Shown one piece after another: positions 30,285 to 41,900 of a DNA stretch of 64,000 nucleotides; the stretch's first letter is position 1; each line of letters begins with the position of its first letter. The translations under genes were made by a program, and so were the position numbers. Source of the DNA: Oligoflexus sp. (lineage in GTDB: Bacteria; Bdellovibrionota_B; Oligoflexia; Oligoflexales; Oligoflexaceae); NCBI GenBank assembly GCA_014378195.1, contig JACMOC010000019.1, positions 1-64,000 on the forward strand, in the 5' to 3' direction. Under the pieces are notes generated by a model. It did not search any database. It saw nothing but the letters and a program-made list of their open reading frames with translations, and had not been told where the DNA came from.

Positions 30285-31094
30285 TTAGTGCTTTAAGCCA
30301 CCGTCCAAACCATCATCCTTCACAACGCGGACTTTGTGTTTGGTCGCTTGTTTATGCAAATCGCGACGGAACTTCTTGACGTCAAATGCGATGCCGCATT
30401 GTTCGTCAGCCAAGTGGAACACGCCCTCGGAGATCGCATCACCCAGTGCAAAACGTTCCGCTTCCGGAACGCCTACGGATGCAAACAGATCGTCGAGTGA
30501 TGTCTCGTCACTCACGACACCTTCATAGTGTGTCTCAGTCCGAGTCAAAGAATCAAGAAGTAGTGTTTCGGGGCTGAGGGCTTTCATCGTCACAAACTGA
30601 GGAAGGCTTGTGTCGCTATCACGAGCAATTTTGAAACTGTAGGCACAGGCAACGTCAGGAACTTCTTCGAGCGTAGGGAGCGAAATACGGAGCGCAAGGA
30701 GGGCGCCGCGCGCCTGATCAAGCGTCAACCATTCTTCGTCTATGTCGTCGGCAATGATGTAATCGGTCAAAAAGCCAACGACGGCCTCTGCGGCAAACGG
30801 TAGGGATTCGCCCAGGGAGTGAAGGCGGCCATCATCATCGACAAAGACATCAACAAAATCATCTTCGTCATCGTCTTCAAAATCTTCAGAATCAAAGTCT
30901 TCGTCGTCCATATCGGCCTGATCCAGAGCGTCTGCTTCGGCCAAATCTGCGGCAAGGACTTCGTCGTCGATAATGATTTCTTCGAGGTGGTAAGCCTCTT
31001 CATAAATTCGGCCTTCACGATCATCTGAAAACGAAAATGAGGATTCAAATATTTGAACAAGTTCGTCAACAGTTACGCCAAGATATGAAATCAT
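30285..31094 (-). CDS. Hypothetical acidic protein
   Basis: Long ORF with Asp/Glu-rich segment DMDDEDFDSEDFEDDDEDDF; gene spacing consistent with a small operon. Confidence 0.65.
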   Translation of the reverse strand: MISYLGVTVDELVQIFESSFSFSDDREGRIYEEAYHLEEIIIDDEVLAADLAEADALDQADMDDEDFDSEDFEDDDEDDFVDVFVDDDGRLHSLGESLPFAAEAVVGFLTDYIIADDIDEEWLTLDQARGALLALRISLPTLEEVPDVACAYSFKIARDSDTSLPQFVTMKALSPETLLLDSLTRTETHYEGVVSDETSLDDLFASVGVPEAERFALGDAISEGVFHLADEQCGIAFDVKKFRRDLHKQATKHKVRVVKDDGLDGGLKH

Positions 31095-31183
31095 GAGAGT
31101 CTCCTCGAGTCTTTATGGGCAGCGCCGCCTGGGGGGCGATCGTCGTTTTGTTACAGGAGGGTGGCGCGAGGGTCAAGGCAATA

Positions 31184-31212
31184 CGCCCGGACAAAGGGTA
31201 TTTGTCCGGGCG
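31184..31212 (-). terminator. Strong stem-loop downstream of the helicase gene
   Basis: CGCCCGGACAAA GGGTA TTTGTCCGGGCG, perfect 12-bp stem; no clear U-tract on the minus strand. Confidence 0.5.
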
Positions 31213-31237
31213 TCGTTTCAAGGCGTGATTTTAGCTC

Positions 31238-33547
31238 TTAATAATCACCGTCTTCATCGCGAACGCGGGCGTTTGAAAAGCAGGCCCGGCACACTTTGAA
31301 GTTGATCGGTTTGCCCATACTCCGGCCGCATTTTTCGCAAATCGTAGGCCAGGCGATTTTGTCTGATTCCTTGGCGCCTTTACCCTGTGAAAGCAGCATC
31401 TCCGAGCGTCGGTCAAGGTCCTGACGGAAGGAAATGGTGTGGGCGCGTTCTTCCTCATTGAGAGAAAGGTGAAGGTACGCCGTGACCAGGCCACGTTCGA
31501 GTTCGCAGGTCTTGAGATCAACGCGATCAACTCGATCGAGATATTCAAACGCATCCTTAGGACGCAAGTGAATGTTGGTTTTCGCAAAGGAGCGAATCAA
31601 GGCCCGAAAAAAGTAATAATGCGAATCTTCGTTCAATCGCAGCGGCAATCGCGAGAGGAAAAACTTGTGCTGAAGACTCGGCGGATACCGGCATTCGCCT
31701 TCTTCCTTGAGTTCGACAAGATAATCCTCGAGGCATTGCGCAGCTTCCGAGAGGGAAGGCGATACGTAACGGCGGATACTGTCGTCATTTGAGCGATAGG
31801 TAAATGCACCCAGAATGTCGACAAGGTTGTCCGTTTTGAGTTCTTCAGCCAGAACTTCGATGTGCAGCATCAAAGGCTCGGCGACGAGCGAGCTAAGGCT
31901 CAGCGGATTCATATCCTTCGCGAGAGCCCGTTGAAGATAGGGGAGATCGCCTTGGCCAATAACCGCGGCAACGCCTTCTTCGCCAGTCGCAATCCCGTTG
32001 GAAAGGGCATAACGGCCCGCTCGTCCCGCAATCTGCAAAAACTGCGAGTGGGACAGGTCGACGATGCTTTCGCCGTTATACTTCTGCGTTTCCATGAATA
32101 TGATACGGCGGATGGGGAGATTGAGGCCCATACCGATGGCATCGGTCGCGATAACGATATCGGTTTCGCCGAGACGGAATTTCTCGGTTTCCGCACGTCG
32201 CACTTCGGGCGAAAGACCCCCGTAAATCACCGAGGCTTTCAGACCGCTTTTGTGGAGCAGCTCCTTGGTCCGCAAAACACCATCGCGGCTGAACGTGATG
32301 AGAGCATCACCACGCATCAGTTCTTTCGACGAACGAATCGGTTTGGGTTCGATCCGAAGGGGCGAGAGTCGTTCTTTGTAAACAAAGCTTAAGGATTCGC
32401 CCGAAAGCGAGGTCAAACGTTTGAGGACTTCGGAAGAGGCCGCGGATCCTAAAAGAAAGATCTTTTTGGCCCGTATTCCGAGAATCGCAGCCGTCCAGCT
32501 AGCGCCACGATCCGGATCTGATAACATCTGAACTTCGTCAATGACAGCGACGTCAAAGACCTTGTCGTAGGGGCATTTCTCAACGGTCATCGAGTAATGG
32601 GTCGCGTTATCGCGAGACGCTCCAAGGCTTTCTTCGCCTGTTTCCAGACGGGCGGCAAGGCCAGCGCTTGCGAGTCGCTCGTAGTTCTCGAGAGCCAGGA
32701 GACGCAGCGGAGCCAAGTAAATACCGGTCCGAGCTGCCTTGAGGGCTTCCATGGCTTCGTGGGTTTTGCCCGAGTTGGTGGGCCCCAGGACAGCGATATG
32801 CTCGCGGCCGAGCGCATGGGCGCCTTCAAAAACGCTTTCATAAGATGAAAAACGTCGATCGCGCGAGATGTAAAACCCACGCAATGTTGAAGTCAAGAGT
32901 GTTTCGGTGTTTTTCGTCAAACGCACGAGTCCGGTCAGTTCGCCGGCGAGGGCCTTGTGCGCCTGTGAGAGGTGATGTTCCTGGTTGGCGATGTTGAGTT
33001 CCATCGTTTTGCGTTCCGGATGATCCGGACCTGCAGCCGCCAGGTCGTCTTTAAAGCGTGCTAAGAGCTTCGCGGTACTGGCGATCCGGCTCTGGGCTTT
33101 GCGTATGTGGGGATAACTCTTCCAGTATTCAATCAGGGAGGTATCAACAACGTTGCTGCGGTCACTTGCCTGTTCGATCGTGCGACCGGCAGAAAGCAGC
33201 TCGTAGAGACTATTCACTTTGAGAAAAAAGCGTTCATGAACGTTTTCAAAGGCTCTGCGAACAGTGGCGGGCAAACTACCGACCTGCGCATAATACGCTC
33301 CGTAAAGGGCGGAGAGTCTCTCGTCTTCCGCAAATAGAACGGGGAGGCGGAGAACTGGGGCGGACGAATCTTCGGCAGCAAGCAATGCGGAGTAACTGTC
33401 TATGAAGGCGCGGTCTTCAAGCTTTCGCTTGGCCTCGAGACGCGCTGACTCTTCGCGTGTTTTACGCGCGTTGTCCGCTTTTTTCGCAGCTCTTTCGGCT
33501 GGGTTCATTTTGCTTTTTTTCGAAGATTTGTCTTGGGATTGGGACAT
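31238..33547 (-). CDS. SUV3-like superfamily 2 RNA/DNA helicase with C-terminal zinc-ribbon-like tail
   Basis: AVLGPTNSGKTHEAMEAL, YLAPLRLLALENYERL, VAVIDEVQMLSDPDRGASWTAAILGI, FSRDGVLRTKELLHKSGLKASVIYGGLSPEVRRAE, IVIATDAIGMGLNLPIRRIIF; tail CEKCGRSMGKPINFKVCRACF. Confidence 0.82.
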   Translation of the reverse strand: MSQSQDKSSKKSKMNPAERAAKKADNARKTREESARLEAKRKLEDRAFIDSYSALLAAEDSSAPVLRLPVLFAEDERLSALYGAYYAQVGSLPATVRRAFENVHERFFLKVNSLYELLSAGRTIEQASDRSNVVDTSLIEYWKSYPHIRKAQSRIASTAKLLARFKDDLAAAGPDHPERKTMELNIANQEHHLSQAHKALAGELTGLVRLTKNTETLLTSTLRGFYISRDRRFSSYESVFEGAHALGREHIAVLGPTNSGKTHEAMEALKAARTGIYLAPLRLLALENYERLASAGLAARLETGEESLGASRDNATHYSMTVEKCPYDKVFDVAVIDEVQMLSDPDRGASWTAAILGIRAKKIFLLGSAASSEVLKRLTSLSGESLSFVYKERLSPLRIEPKPIRSSKELMRGDALITFSRDGVLRTKELLHKSGLKASVIYGGLSPEVRRAETEKFRLGETDIVIATDAIGMGLNLPIRRIIFMETQKYNGESIVDLSHSQFLQIAGRAGRYALSNGIATGEEGVAAVIGQGDLPYLQRALAKDMNPLSLSSLVAEPLMLHIEVLAEELKTDNLVDILGAFTYRSNDDSIRRYVSPSLSEAAQCLEDYLVELKEEGECRYPPSLQHKFFLSRLPLRLNEDSHYYFFRALIRSFAKTNIHLRPKDAFEYLDRVDRVDLKTCELERGLVTAYLHLSLNEEERAHTISFRQDLDRRSEMLLSQGKGAKESDKIAWPTICEKCGRSMGKPINFKVCRACFSNARVRDEDGDY

Positions 33548-33811
33548 TCATTTTCCTTAATGGGGCGATGGACCTAGGGACATTATACGTCATGTCTGCA
33601 CTAGTGCCCCGGGATACCTAACTTATCGCTGTAGTTTTCGAAGGGTGGGTTTCCTAGGGGTGGACGGGCTCGGCCCGAACTGTTCCGTGTATAACTCATA
33701 TAGGAGTAATGTTCAATGAGAGCGCCTCAGGGTGCCATAAGGTACAGTTGCCAGAGCGACGACTTTCGGCTAACGTCCGCTTCCACGTTACTTTTGCCAC
33801 TGGATAGCTCT

Positions 33812-35056
33812 ATGGACCGTTTAAGATCCCTCCTTCAAAAAGACGATCCTTTCCTTAAGCCCATAAAGCTTGCGGGGAACAGTTTTCCAGGCATCTGGAC
33901 TCAAATGATGCCGAAAGAGCTCCTGAGTCTGAGGTTCCCCGAGGAACGGCGGGCGACGTGTATGAACTGCCCCAAGTCCTGCTACGATGGGTTTCGGGCC
34001 GACTATCGCTGCTGCACTTACCATCCGCGGATCAGCAATTTTCTCCTGGGATTAGGATCCGAAACCGAGGCCGGTGATCGCGCGATCGACCGGCTCATCA
34101 AACGCGGGATGCTTCTGCCGGAAGGCATGTATTCGACGCCTGGTCAGTGGATCGATTTTCTTGATGATCAGCAGCAGGACAGTTTTGGTTCGAGCGAAAA
34201 GGTTTTGTGTCCAATGCTTGATCAGGCCACCGGATATTGTGATGTTCACGCTTTTCGTAACGCGGTGTGTTCAACTTTCTTTTGTTATTCCGATCACGGC
34301 AAAACCGGCGAGAACTTTTGGGTGCAGGTCCAAACTCTCGGAAGTCAGATCGAACTCGTCCTGGCGCAATGGTCACTGCAAGAAGCTGGTTTTGATCTCG
34401 ATGCCTATTTCAAGGCATTTGATGCCCTTGCCGAACGCATCCATACCGTTTCAACGCTAGAAGGCTGGACAGTGGAAGCCCTCTCAGCACTTTGGGGAAC
34501 CTGGGCAGGGCGTGAAAAACAGCTTATGCGCGAATGCGCTGCCTTTGTTGTTGAACAGCGCGAGAACCTCTGGACGCTCGCCAATAGCCAGGCCATACGA
34601 GAATCGAAAGCCTTCGATCGGGCGATGGACACCATCGTTCCCGAACATCTTGAGGATGAAGTCGAGGGCGAAGAACTCGATGAAGAGGGTGAAATCACTT
34701 TGTCTCCCAGCGATACGTGGGACGAATGTCTGGAAGCGCACGATCGGCTCTGGGCTTGGCCAAAGGGGATGTTTGTCTTGAGTCCGAACGTAACGTTCGT
34801 ACCGAATCCTCGAGTTGATGATGAAGAGAAGTATTATTCCGATAAAGATGTTTTTATCGAATATCGATTTGCGGCGGATCGTCCCTTAGAATGGCGGCTT
34901 GGTATTACGCCTCTCGAACACGCATTACTAAAGGCGTTTGAAGGCAAACCCCGAAGTCTTGACTCCTCCCTCTTCGGGATCACGACTCTTACCGATCCGA
35001 AAACCTTTCTTACCGAGATGCTGAATAAAAAGGTTCTTTGGCCGAAAAAGGTCTGA
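33812..35056 (+). CDS. Cysteine-cluster (YkgJ-like zinc/iron-chelating) domain protein
   Basis: TCMNCPKSCYDGFRADYRCCTYHPRISNFLLG and CPMLDQATGYCDVHAFRNAVCSTFFC; internal Met start chosen at MDRLRSLL. Confidence 0.6.
   Translation: MDRLRSLLQKDDPFLKPIKLAGNSFPGIWTQMMPKELLSLRFPEERRATCMNCPKSCYDGFRADYRCCTYHPRISNFLLGLGSETEAGDRAIDRLIKRGMLLPEGMYSTPGQWIDFLDDQQQDSFGSSEKVLCPMLDQATGYCDVHAFRNAVCSTFFCYSDHGKTGENFWVQVQTLGSQIELVLAQWSLQEAGFDLDAYFKAFDALAERIHTVSTLEGWTVEALSALWGTWAGREKQLMRECAAFVVEQRENLWTLANSQAIRESKAFDRAMDTIVPEHLEDEVEGEELDEEGEITLSPSDTWDECLEAHDRLWAWPKGMFVLSPNVTFVPNPRVDDEEKYYSDKDVFIEYRFAADRPLEWRLGITPLEHALLKAFEGKPRSLDSSLFGITTLTDPKTFLTEMLNKKVLWPKKV
34985..35051 (+). repeat. Imperfect direct repeat copy A (3' end of 33812..35056)
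   Basis: 67 bp matching 44892-44958 at 63/67 positions by manual alignment. Confidence 0.85.
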
Positions 35057-35946
35057 GCAGGTACTTTAGTTTTTTGAAATTTATTTGTTGGAGTTAAGGG
35101 GTGGGTGCGATGAGTTTTCAGTTCTGTTGCCCAAGGAGAAACACACCAGACAGAGATCGGCGACCTTCAAGCTAAAATTGAAAATGCCATGGGAAGGCTT
35201 TTCAGGAATTTCACTTTCCGCTTTGGTCTTAGTCGTTGAATAGGTAATTACGTTCCCTTGGAAATTACCTTGGCCAAAGACCTTTGTTGTGGAGAGTTAT
35301 TGCAACTCAACACATTAAAAATTTGTTGATAACTTGCAAGTTTGGTCGGGCGATGAGAGCTGTTTCAAAATAGAGTCTTAAAATTGAATTTATTGCGAAT
35401 TTAGAGTCAAGAGTTTAGACAGAACACCACAAAGTTAACGATTTTTGATCATTAACTTCCGTTGCGAAGGCCCCTATTTCAGGATACCTGCCGCTTGACC
35501 TAAAAAACAATCAAGCGGGAATTTGCATGGCAGCGCATTCCGTCGTTTCGTCTGCTGGCTCGTCGCAATCTCGATCGACTCAGTAGGCTTCGATCATCGT
35601 TAGGCATCGCGATCACAAAACATTCCGCATAACGAACCTACGGTGCCGCGAGCTGGTTCACGGATATCGATGCAGTTAGACAACTTCGAAAGCTGCTCAT
35701 CGAGCTCAGACATGTCCTTGAGCAGATCATGGAATCCAGCTTGTGAACAACTTATCTCAATCTTTCTTTCCTTTTTTCTCAGCAAATTTTGGATCTTAGT
35801 CGTTCGGTCCTCGCAGAGGCCCTCCCCCCACCCCAAATAACTATTGATTTTGACATGGCCGTAGATTAGATAGGACCGTTGATAGTGGCGTATATTCGAC
35901 GGTTTTAGAATTTATCTCATAATTCAAGCATGTCAATTCTTTTCTA

Positions 35947-38900
35947 ATGGATGCAACCTTGTCAGATCATAACCAGCTCGGCCCAGTACAATTGGATCAA
36001 TTGTTCCAAAAGCAGATGGATATTCTTCTGAAACAGCTGGAATTGTTAAAGGGATTGCACAACCCTGATTATATGCCAGAACCAACCAGGACCGAACTCC
36101 CACTCGCCGTCCCCCTAGCGACCCAGCTCGCAACTACGCCGGCTCCTATCTCAGCCCCCTGTCTAGAGAAACAAAACAATAGAATCGCAGTTATTGGTAT
36201 GGCCGGGCGCTATCCGGACGCAAAAAATCTTCAAGAATTCTGGCGAAATCTCAACGAAGGTCGAGAAAGCATCACGCATTTCCGTCCTGAAGAGATCGAC
36301 CACGCTGTACCTGCCGAAGAACGCAACCATCCCAATTACGGACGCTCGCGCGGTGTCTTGGAAGATGCCGATAAATTTGATGCCGAATTCTTTCGTATCA
36401 GTCCACGCGAAGCAAAGGTCATTGATCCCCAGCAGCGCATCTTTCTAGAAATCGCTTATGAGGCATTGCAGGATGCTGGATACGATCCTGATCAGTTTCC
36501 GGGTGAAGTTGGAGTCTTCGGCGGTGTAGGCGATAATTACTATCACATCCACAACGTCCTCGATAAAAAAGAGCTGATCAAAAAAGTGGGCAGCCTTTCG
36601 ACTGCTGTTGGCAATATGAAGGATTACGTTGCGACGCGCGTATCCTACAAATTAAATCTCACCGGTCCGAGTGTTAGCCTAAATACCGCATGCTCCACTT
36701 CCTTAGTCGCCGTTGATCAGGCCGTTTGGGGTCTACGGAACGGCACCTGTGACATCGCACTTGCCGGAGCCGCTTCCATCTATGTTCCACAAAAAGCCGG
36801 TTTTATGCATGGCCCCGGCCTTCCATTCTCAAGTGACGGGCATATCCGTCCCTTCAGTTCGGACGCCACTGGGGTGATGTTCAGTGATGGTGCCGGTATT
36901 GTCGTGTTGAAACGGCTCGATGATGCCGTTCGTGACGGCGATCATATCTACGGCGTAATTATTGGAACTGCACTGAACAACGATGGCATCGATAAGATGA
37001 GCTTCTTTGCACCGAGTTCGTCCGGCCAGACCCGTGTGATCAAAAAGGCTTTGAAGGATGCAGACGTGTCGGCTGATACTCTCTCCTTCGTGGAAGCTCA
37101 TGCCACCGGAACTATGCTCGGTGATCCTGTTGAGTTTGAGGGACTCAAAGGAGCTTTTGCTGACGATACTCAGCGCAAGAATTTTTGCGCTATAGGAGCG
37201 TATAAAGCGAATATCGGCCATACCGATGCCGCTGCTGGCGTCACCGGTTTGATCAAGGCGCTACTCGCAATCAAACATAGAAAGCTACCGCCTAACATCA
37301 ATTATAAGTCACCGAATCCTTCTATTAATTTTGAGGATTCTCCCTTCTATATTCCTCAGCAGGCGGTTGTGCTCGACAGCAGCATGGGACCTATTCGCGC
37401 TGGCGTCAGTGCTTTTGGATTTGGCGGAACCAATTCTCATGTCATCGTCGAAGAAGCGCCTTCCATGGCGACCGGCGTCACCCTTCGGCCCCGGCAACTC
37501 ATTCTCCTGTCTGCGGAGACTCCGGCGGCTTTAGAAAGAAGTACGAAAGATTTTATAGACTACTTTAAGGCCAAGCCCGAGGCCTACTTGGCCGACACCG
37601 CCTACACCTTAACCAAAGGCCGAAAAGCCTTTCCTTTTAGACGTTTCATAAGCGCCGCAACTGCCAGCGAAGCAGTCGAGCTCCTCCTTTCACTCGATAC
37701 CCACCATCAAGCTGAAAGTGGCGAGGATGTTCGCGACGTCGCCTTTATGTTCCCAGGACAGGGCATACAGTCCGTTAACATGGGACGAGATCTCTATGCG
37801 AGCGAAGTGCTTTTTCGCACTCCATTCGATCAGTGCGCCGAGCTTCTCGAACCAATGCTTGGTCTTGATATCCGTCATCTCGTGTTCCCAACTTCGGGGG
37901 CAGCTCCATCGGATCTTCTGGACCAGACTCGTTATGCTCAGGCCGCAATCTTTAGTATGGAATACTCTCTAGCTCAGGTGTTTATCGGTCTCGGCGTAAA
38001 ACCCTCCGCTATGATTGGACACAGTCTCGGCGAGCTCGTTTGTGCAACAATAGCTGGCGTTTTTAGCCTGAGTGACGCTCTCTTTCTTATCACCCATCGT
38101 GGGCGCTTGATGCAGAGCATGAGTCCCGGTCAGATGATGATAGTTAACCTCAGCGAAGCTGATCTCGCGTCCTATCTCAGTGCAAGGCTCCAGATCGCCG
38201 CTGTAAACGGTCCGAAACAGTGTGTCGTTGCTGGTAGTTCCGAAGCCATCGCAGCTTTTCAATCTGAGATGGAAAAAGCGTCCGTGAGCTGCCGCATGCT
38301 CAAGACCTCTCACGCATTTCATTCCCACACTGTTGAACCCATTATGAAGGAATTTGAAGAGCTCTTTCAAAAGGTCAGTGTCCACGCACCGCAGATTGCT
38401 TATATCTCTACACTCACTGGCGATTGGATTCAGCCTGAGCAGGCAATGAGCCCCTCTTATTGGGCCGAACACATGCGTTCGCCGGTGCGTTTTTTTGCGG
38501 GTATTCAACGACTCTGGGCAGCTCAGAATTATTTGCTTTTAGAACTCGGACCGCGCGACACAGTCTGTGTATTAGCCCGAAAAGCGGCGCTGGATATCAC
38601 TTACAAGGCCGTACCAACTCTCGCTGGAGTCGATAGCTACGCTTGTTTTCAAAACGCGCTCGGGCAGCTTTGGTCGCTTGGCCTTAAGATCAATTGGGAC
38701 CTCTATTTTCATAACGAAAATCGTCAGCGTCAGCCGCTCCCAACCTATTCCTTCGAAAAAGTCAGTCACTGGCTCGATTCCCGTCCAGCTGATGCCGTCA
38801 GCTCGAAAATGATCGAGGACCGCCAGATTCTTTCCACATCGATTGAGATCAATGCCCCGGTCGCTCAAGCTGTAGTATTGCCCATTCCTGCGGCAACTCC

Positions 38901-41900
38901 AGACGTGGTGAACGTCGATGAAGCCTTAAAAAGACGCGTGAAAGATCTCTTCGAAGACATCTCAGGTATTTCTATTACCGCTCATGCCGAACGTACGAGC
39001 TTTTTAGAACTTGGTTTTGACTCCCTGACCCTGACGCAAATAATAGTGATGCTGAAACGCAATTTTGGTTTGGATACGTCCTATACTCGGATAGTCAAAG
39101 AATGGAACACGCTCCAAAAACTCTTAGCAGTTTTACAAAGCTCACAATCAACCTCGCGTGGGTCTGACCCAAAGCAAATGCCGACTCTAAAGGCTTTAAG
39201 CCTTAACACCAGCGAAGCCTCTTACAGTCAGGTTCGAATGTGGATGCACGACCATATCAAGCCAGGCGCAACGACCTATAATATTCCTATATATTTTGAA
39301 ATCACAGGAGCTTTGCAAGCCAAGGTATTCGAAGAAGCATTGGCTCAGATCCTAAAACGTCACGACGTTCTCAGATCGACCTTTCATCTCGAAGGCCACC
39401 GGGTCCTGCAAAGAGTCAGTGCCGAGCACGAGCCAGCTTTCACCTTTGTGGATCTTTCCGATCGGAATGTGGCTCAGAGTGAGACGGAACTTGCTGCGCT
39501 TCTTCAGACCCACGGTCGCAAGCACCTTCCTGTCGATAAAGGACCTATTGTTCGTTTCACACTGATCAAAATGGATGCCGCGCGACACTACTTCTTGCTG
39601 AATGCACATCATATTGCCTTCGACCTTCTGTCGATCCGTCTCTTCCTCAAAGAACTTAGCCTGAGCTATGTCTCAGCGATCGAAGGCCGTGGTTTTATCA
39701 CAGAGCGCCCGGCGTTCCAGTTTTCCGACTTTAGTGTCTGGCAAAGAAACTGGATGGAACAGGGTGAGAAATCCCGTCAGATTAAATACTGGGAGGACCA
39801 CCTTGGCTTTGCACCCGTGCCCGTACTTCGACTTCCGTTGGATCATAACCGTCCTCAAGCACAGCCGGAATTCGATCAGACTTACACAGTCCAATTTTCT
39901 AAAGCGCCGATGGAAAGTCTCTTAAATCTCGCGAAAAGCGATGGCACGACACCATTCATGGTATTTCTTGCCACATATAAATGTCTGCTGATGCTCGTAA
40001 GCAGACAGAGAGACCTTGTGATAGGCACACCTATTGCTAGCCGTTCACTCCCCGAGATCCAGGGCATGATCGGCTTTTTCGCCAATACTCTCGCCCTTCG
40101 CACACAGGCGACGGATGCTACCCCGTTCCTTGAAATTCTTAAACATGTCCGCGATATCACTGTGGGCGCATTTGAGCATCAGGACGCGCCTCTTGACGAA
40201 GTCATCAGGCTGCTGGAAATCGATCGCAGTCCAGCCATTCACACTCTTTTTCAAAGCTTCTTTTCCTTTGAAAAAGTCAGTCATGAGCACTACGCCTTAG
40301 GTGATTGTCGGATGAGCTTCAAGGGAGACGTCTCCCGCGCTGCACCAGCCACAGATTTGAATCTTTGGATCGAAGAGCATGCCGAACACCTTCGCCTCGA
40401 CGTTGAGTTTAGTACCAGGCTGTTCAAAACAGAGTCTATAGTATTGCTTTTCGCCAACTTTGAACGCTTGCTCCAGGCTATCGCCAAAAATCCGAGTCTG
40501 ACTCTAGGCGCGATGACCTCCATCCTTGAAGACAGGGTTATCGCCGAGCGATTCATCGCTCCCAAAATCGACATCAAAGCGGATACAGCGAATTTTTTGG
40601 CCATCTGCAGAGATATTTTGGACCTCGAACGTATTGAAATGGACCGTAGCTTCCAGCATCATGGCGGTCATTCACTACTCGCGCTCAAATTCCTAAATCG
40701 CCTTAAGGAAGACTTTGGCCTTGAACTTGAACTCAAAGATTTCTTAAAAGCAGCATCGCTTCGCGATGTTTGGAAACTTTGCACTCTGAAGCCGCTCGAA
40801 CTTGTCCAATCCGAGCTATCAATTCTGCTAGCCGAGCGCCCTTGTACCGCATGTGGAATTCATGATCTCTTTACGCAATCGGCAGCACAAAATCCTGAAA
40901 AGATCGCCATTCGCTACAAGAATAAAACCATAAGTTATGCGGAGCTCGAAAAGCGATCCAATCAAGTTGCACACTTTCTGCGGTCGATCGGTGTCGAAGT
41001 AGGAACAATTGTCGGCATCGCAATGGACCGTTCTTTAGATCTTATCGTCTCTATGCTTGGCATTTTGAAAGCGGGTGCGGCCTATCTTCCTATGGATCCG
41101 GCCTACCCCAACGATCGATTGCAATATATGGCTGAAAATTCAGGCATCAAGCTCATCGTGACGGAAGAAGAATATGCTGAGACTTTAGATATGCCAAACT
41201 CCATCCGCCTCCTGGCGATGGATGAAGAAAAATCAGCGATCGAAAAGCATCCGAATACGGCTCCAGTCCCTGCTTTAAAAGCCGATAGTCTCGCCTATGT
41301 GATTTATACTTCTGGATCCACCGGTAAGCCCAAAGGCGTGGAGATCCCCCACTTCTCTGCCGCGGAATTTTTGATTTCCATGCAAGAGGCCGTTCATTTC
41401 ACATCTGACGAAGTTCTCATGGCCCTTACGACAATTTCTTTCGACATTTCGGTCCTGGAAATATTTATGACTCTCGCGGCAGGCGCCACTCTCATTCTTA
41501 TGGATTCTGAAGATGCACTGGACGGCAAGAAGCTCGCTCTGACTCTAGAGCAGCAGCAGGTCACTTTCTTTCAGGCTACTCCTTCCGGCTGGCGGGTGTT
41601 GCTGGATGGCCCATTCCGGGGGTCGCAACGCATCACTGGGCTTTGCGGTGGGGAAGCCTTTCCGAAAGACCTCGCCGAGCGCCTTCTACCCCTACTCGGG
41701 TCGGTCTATAACGTTTACGGTCCAACCGAGGCAACCGTATGGACTACGTTTAATCGCCTGGAGCAGGCCGAAGATCATAAAATCATCGGCCGCCCGTTGA
41801 AAAACTATCGCGTCCATATTCTGAACGCCGATCTGCAAGACTCCGGCGTCGAAACAGGTGATCTCTATATCGGTGGCACGGCCCTGGCCCGAGGCTATAG

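Noticed and set aside
35600-35836. 78-aa minus-strand ORF in the gap before the PKS-NRPS
   Set aside because: Some protein-like character (HDLLKDMSELDEQLSKLSNCIDI) but short, no family recognised and weak start context; left unannotated.
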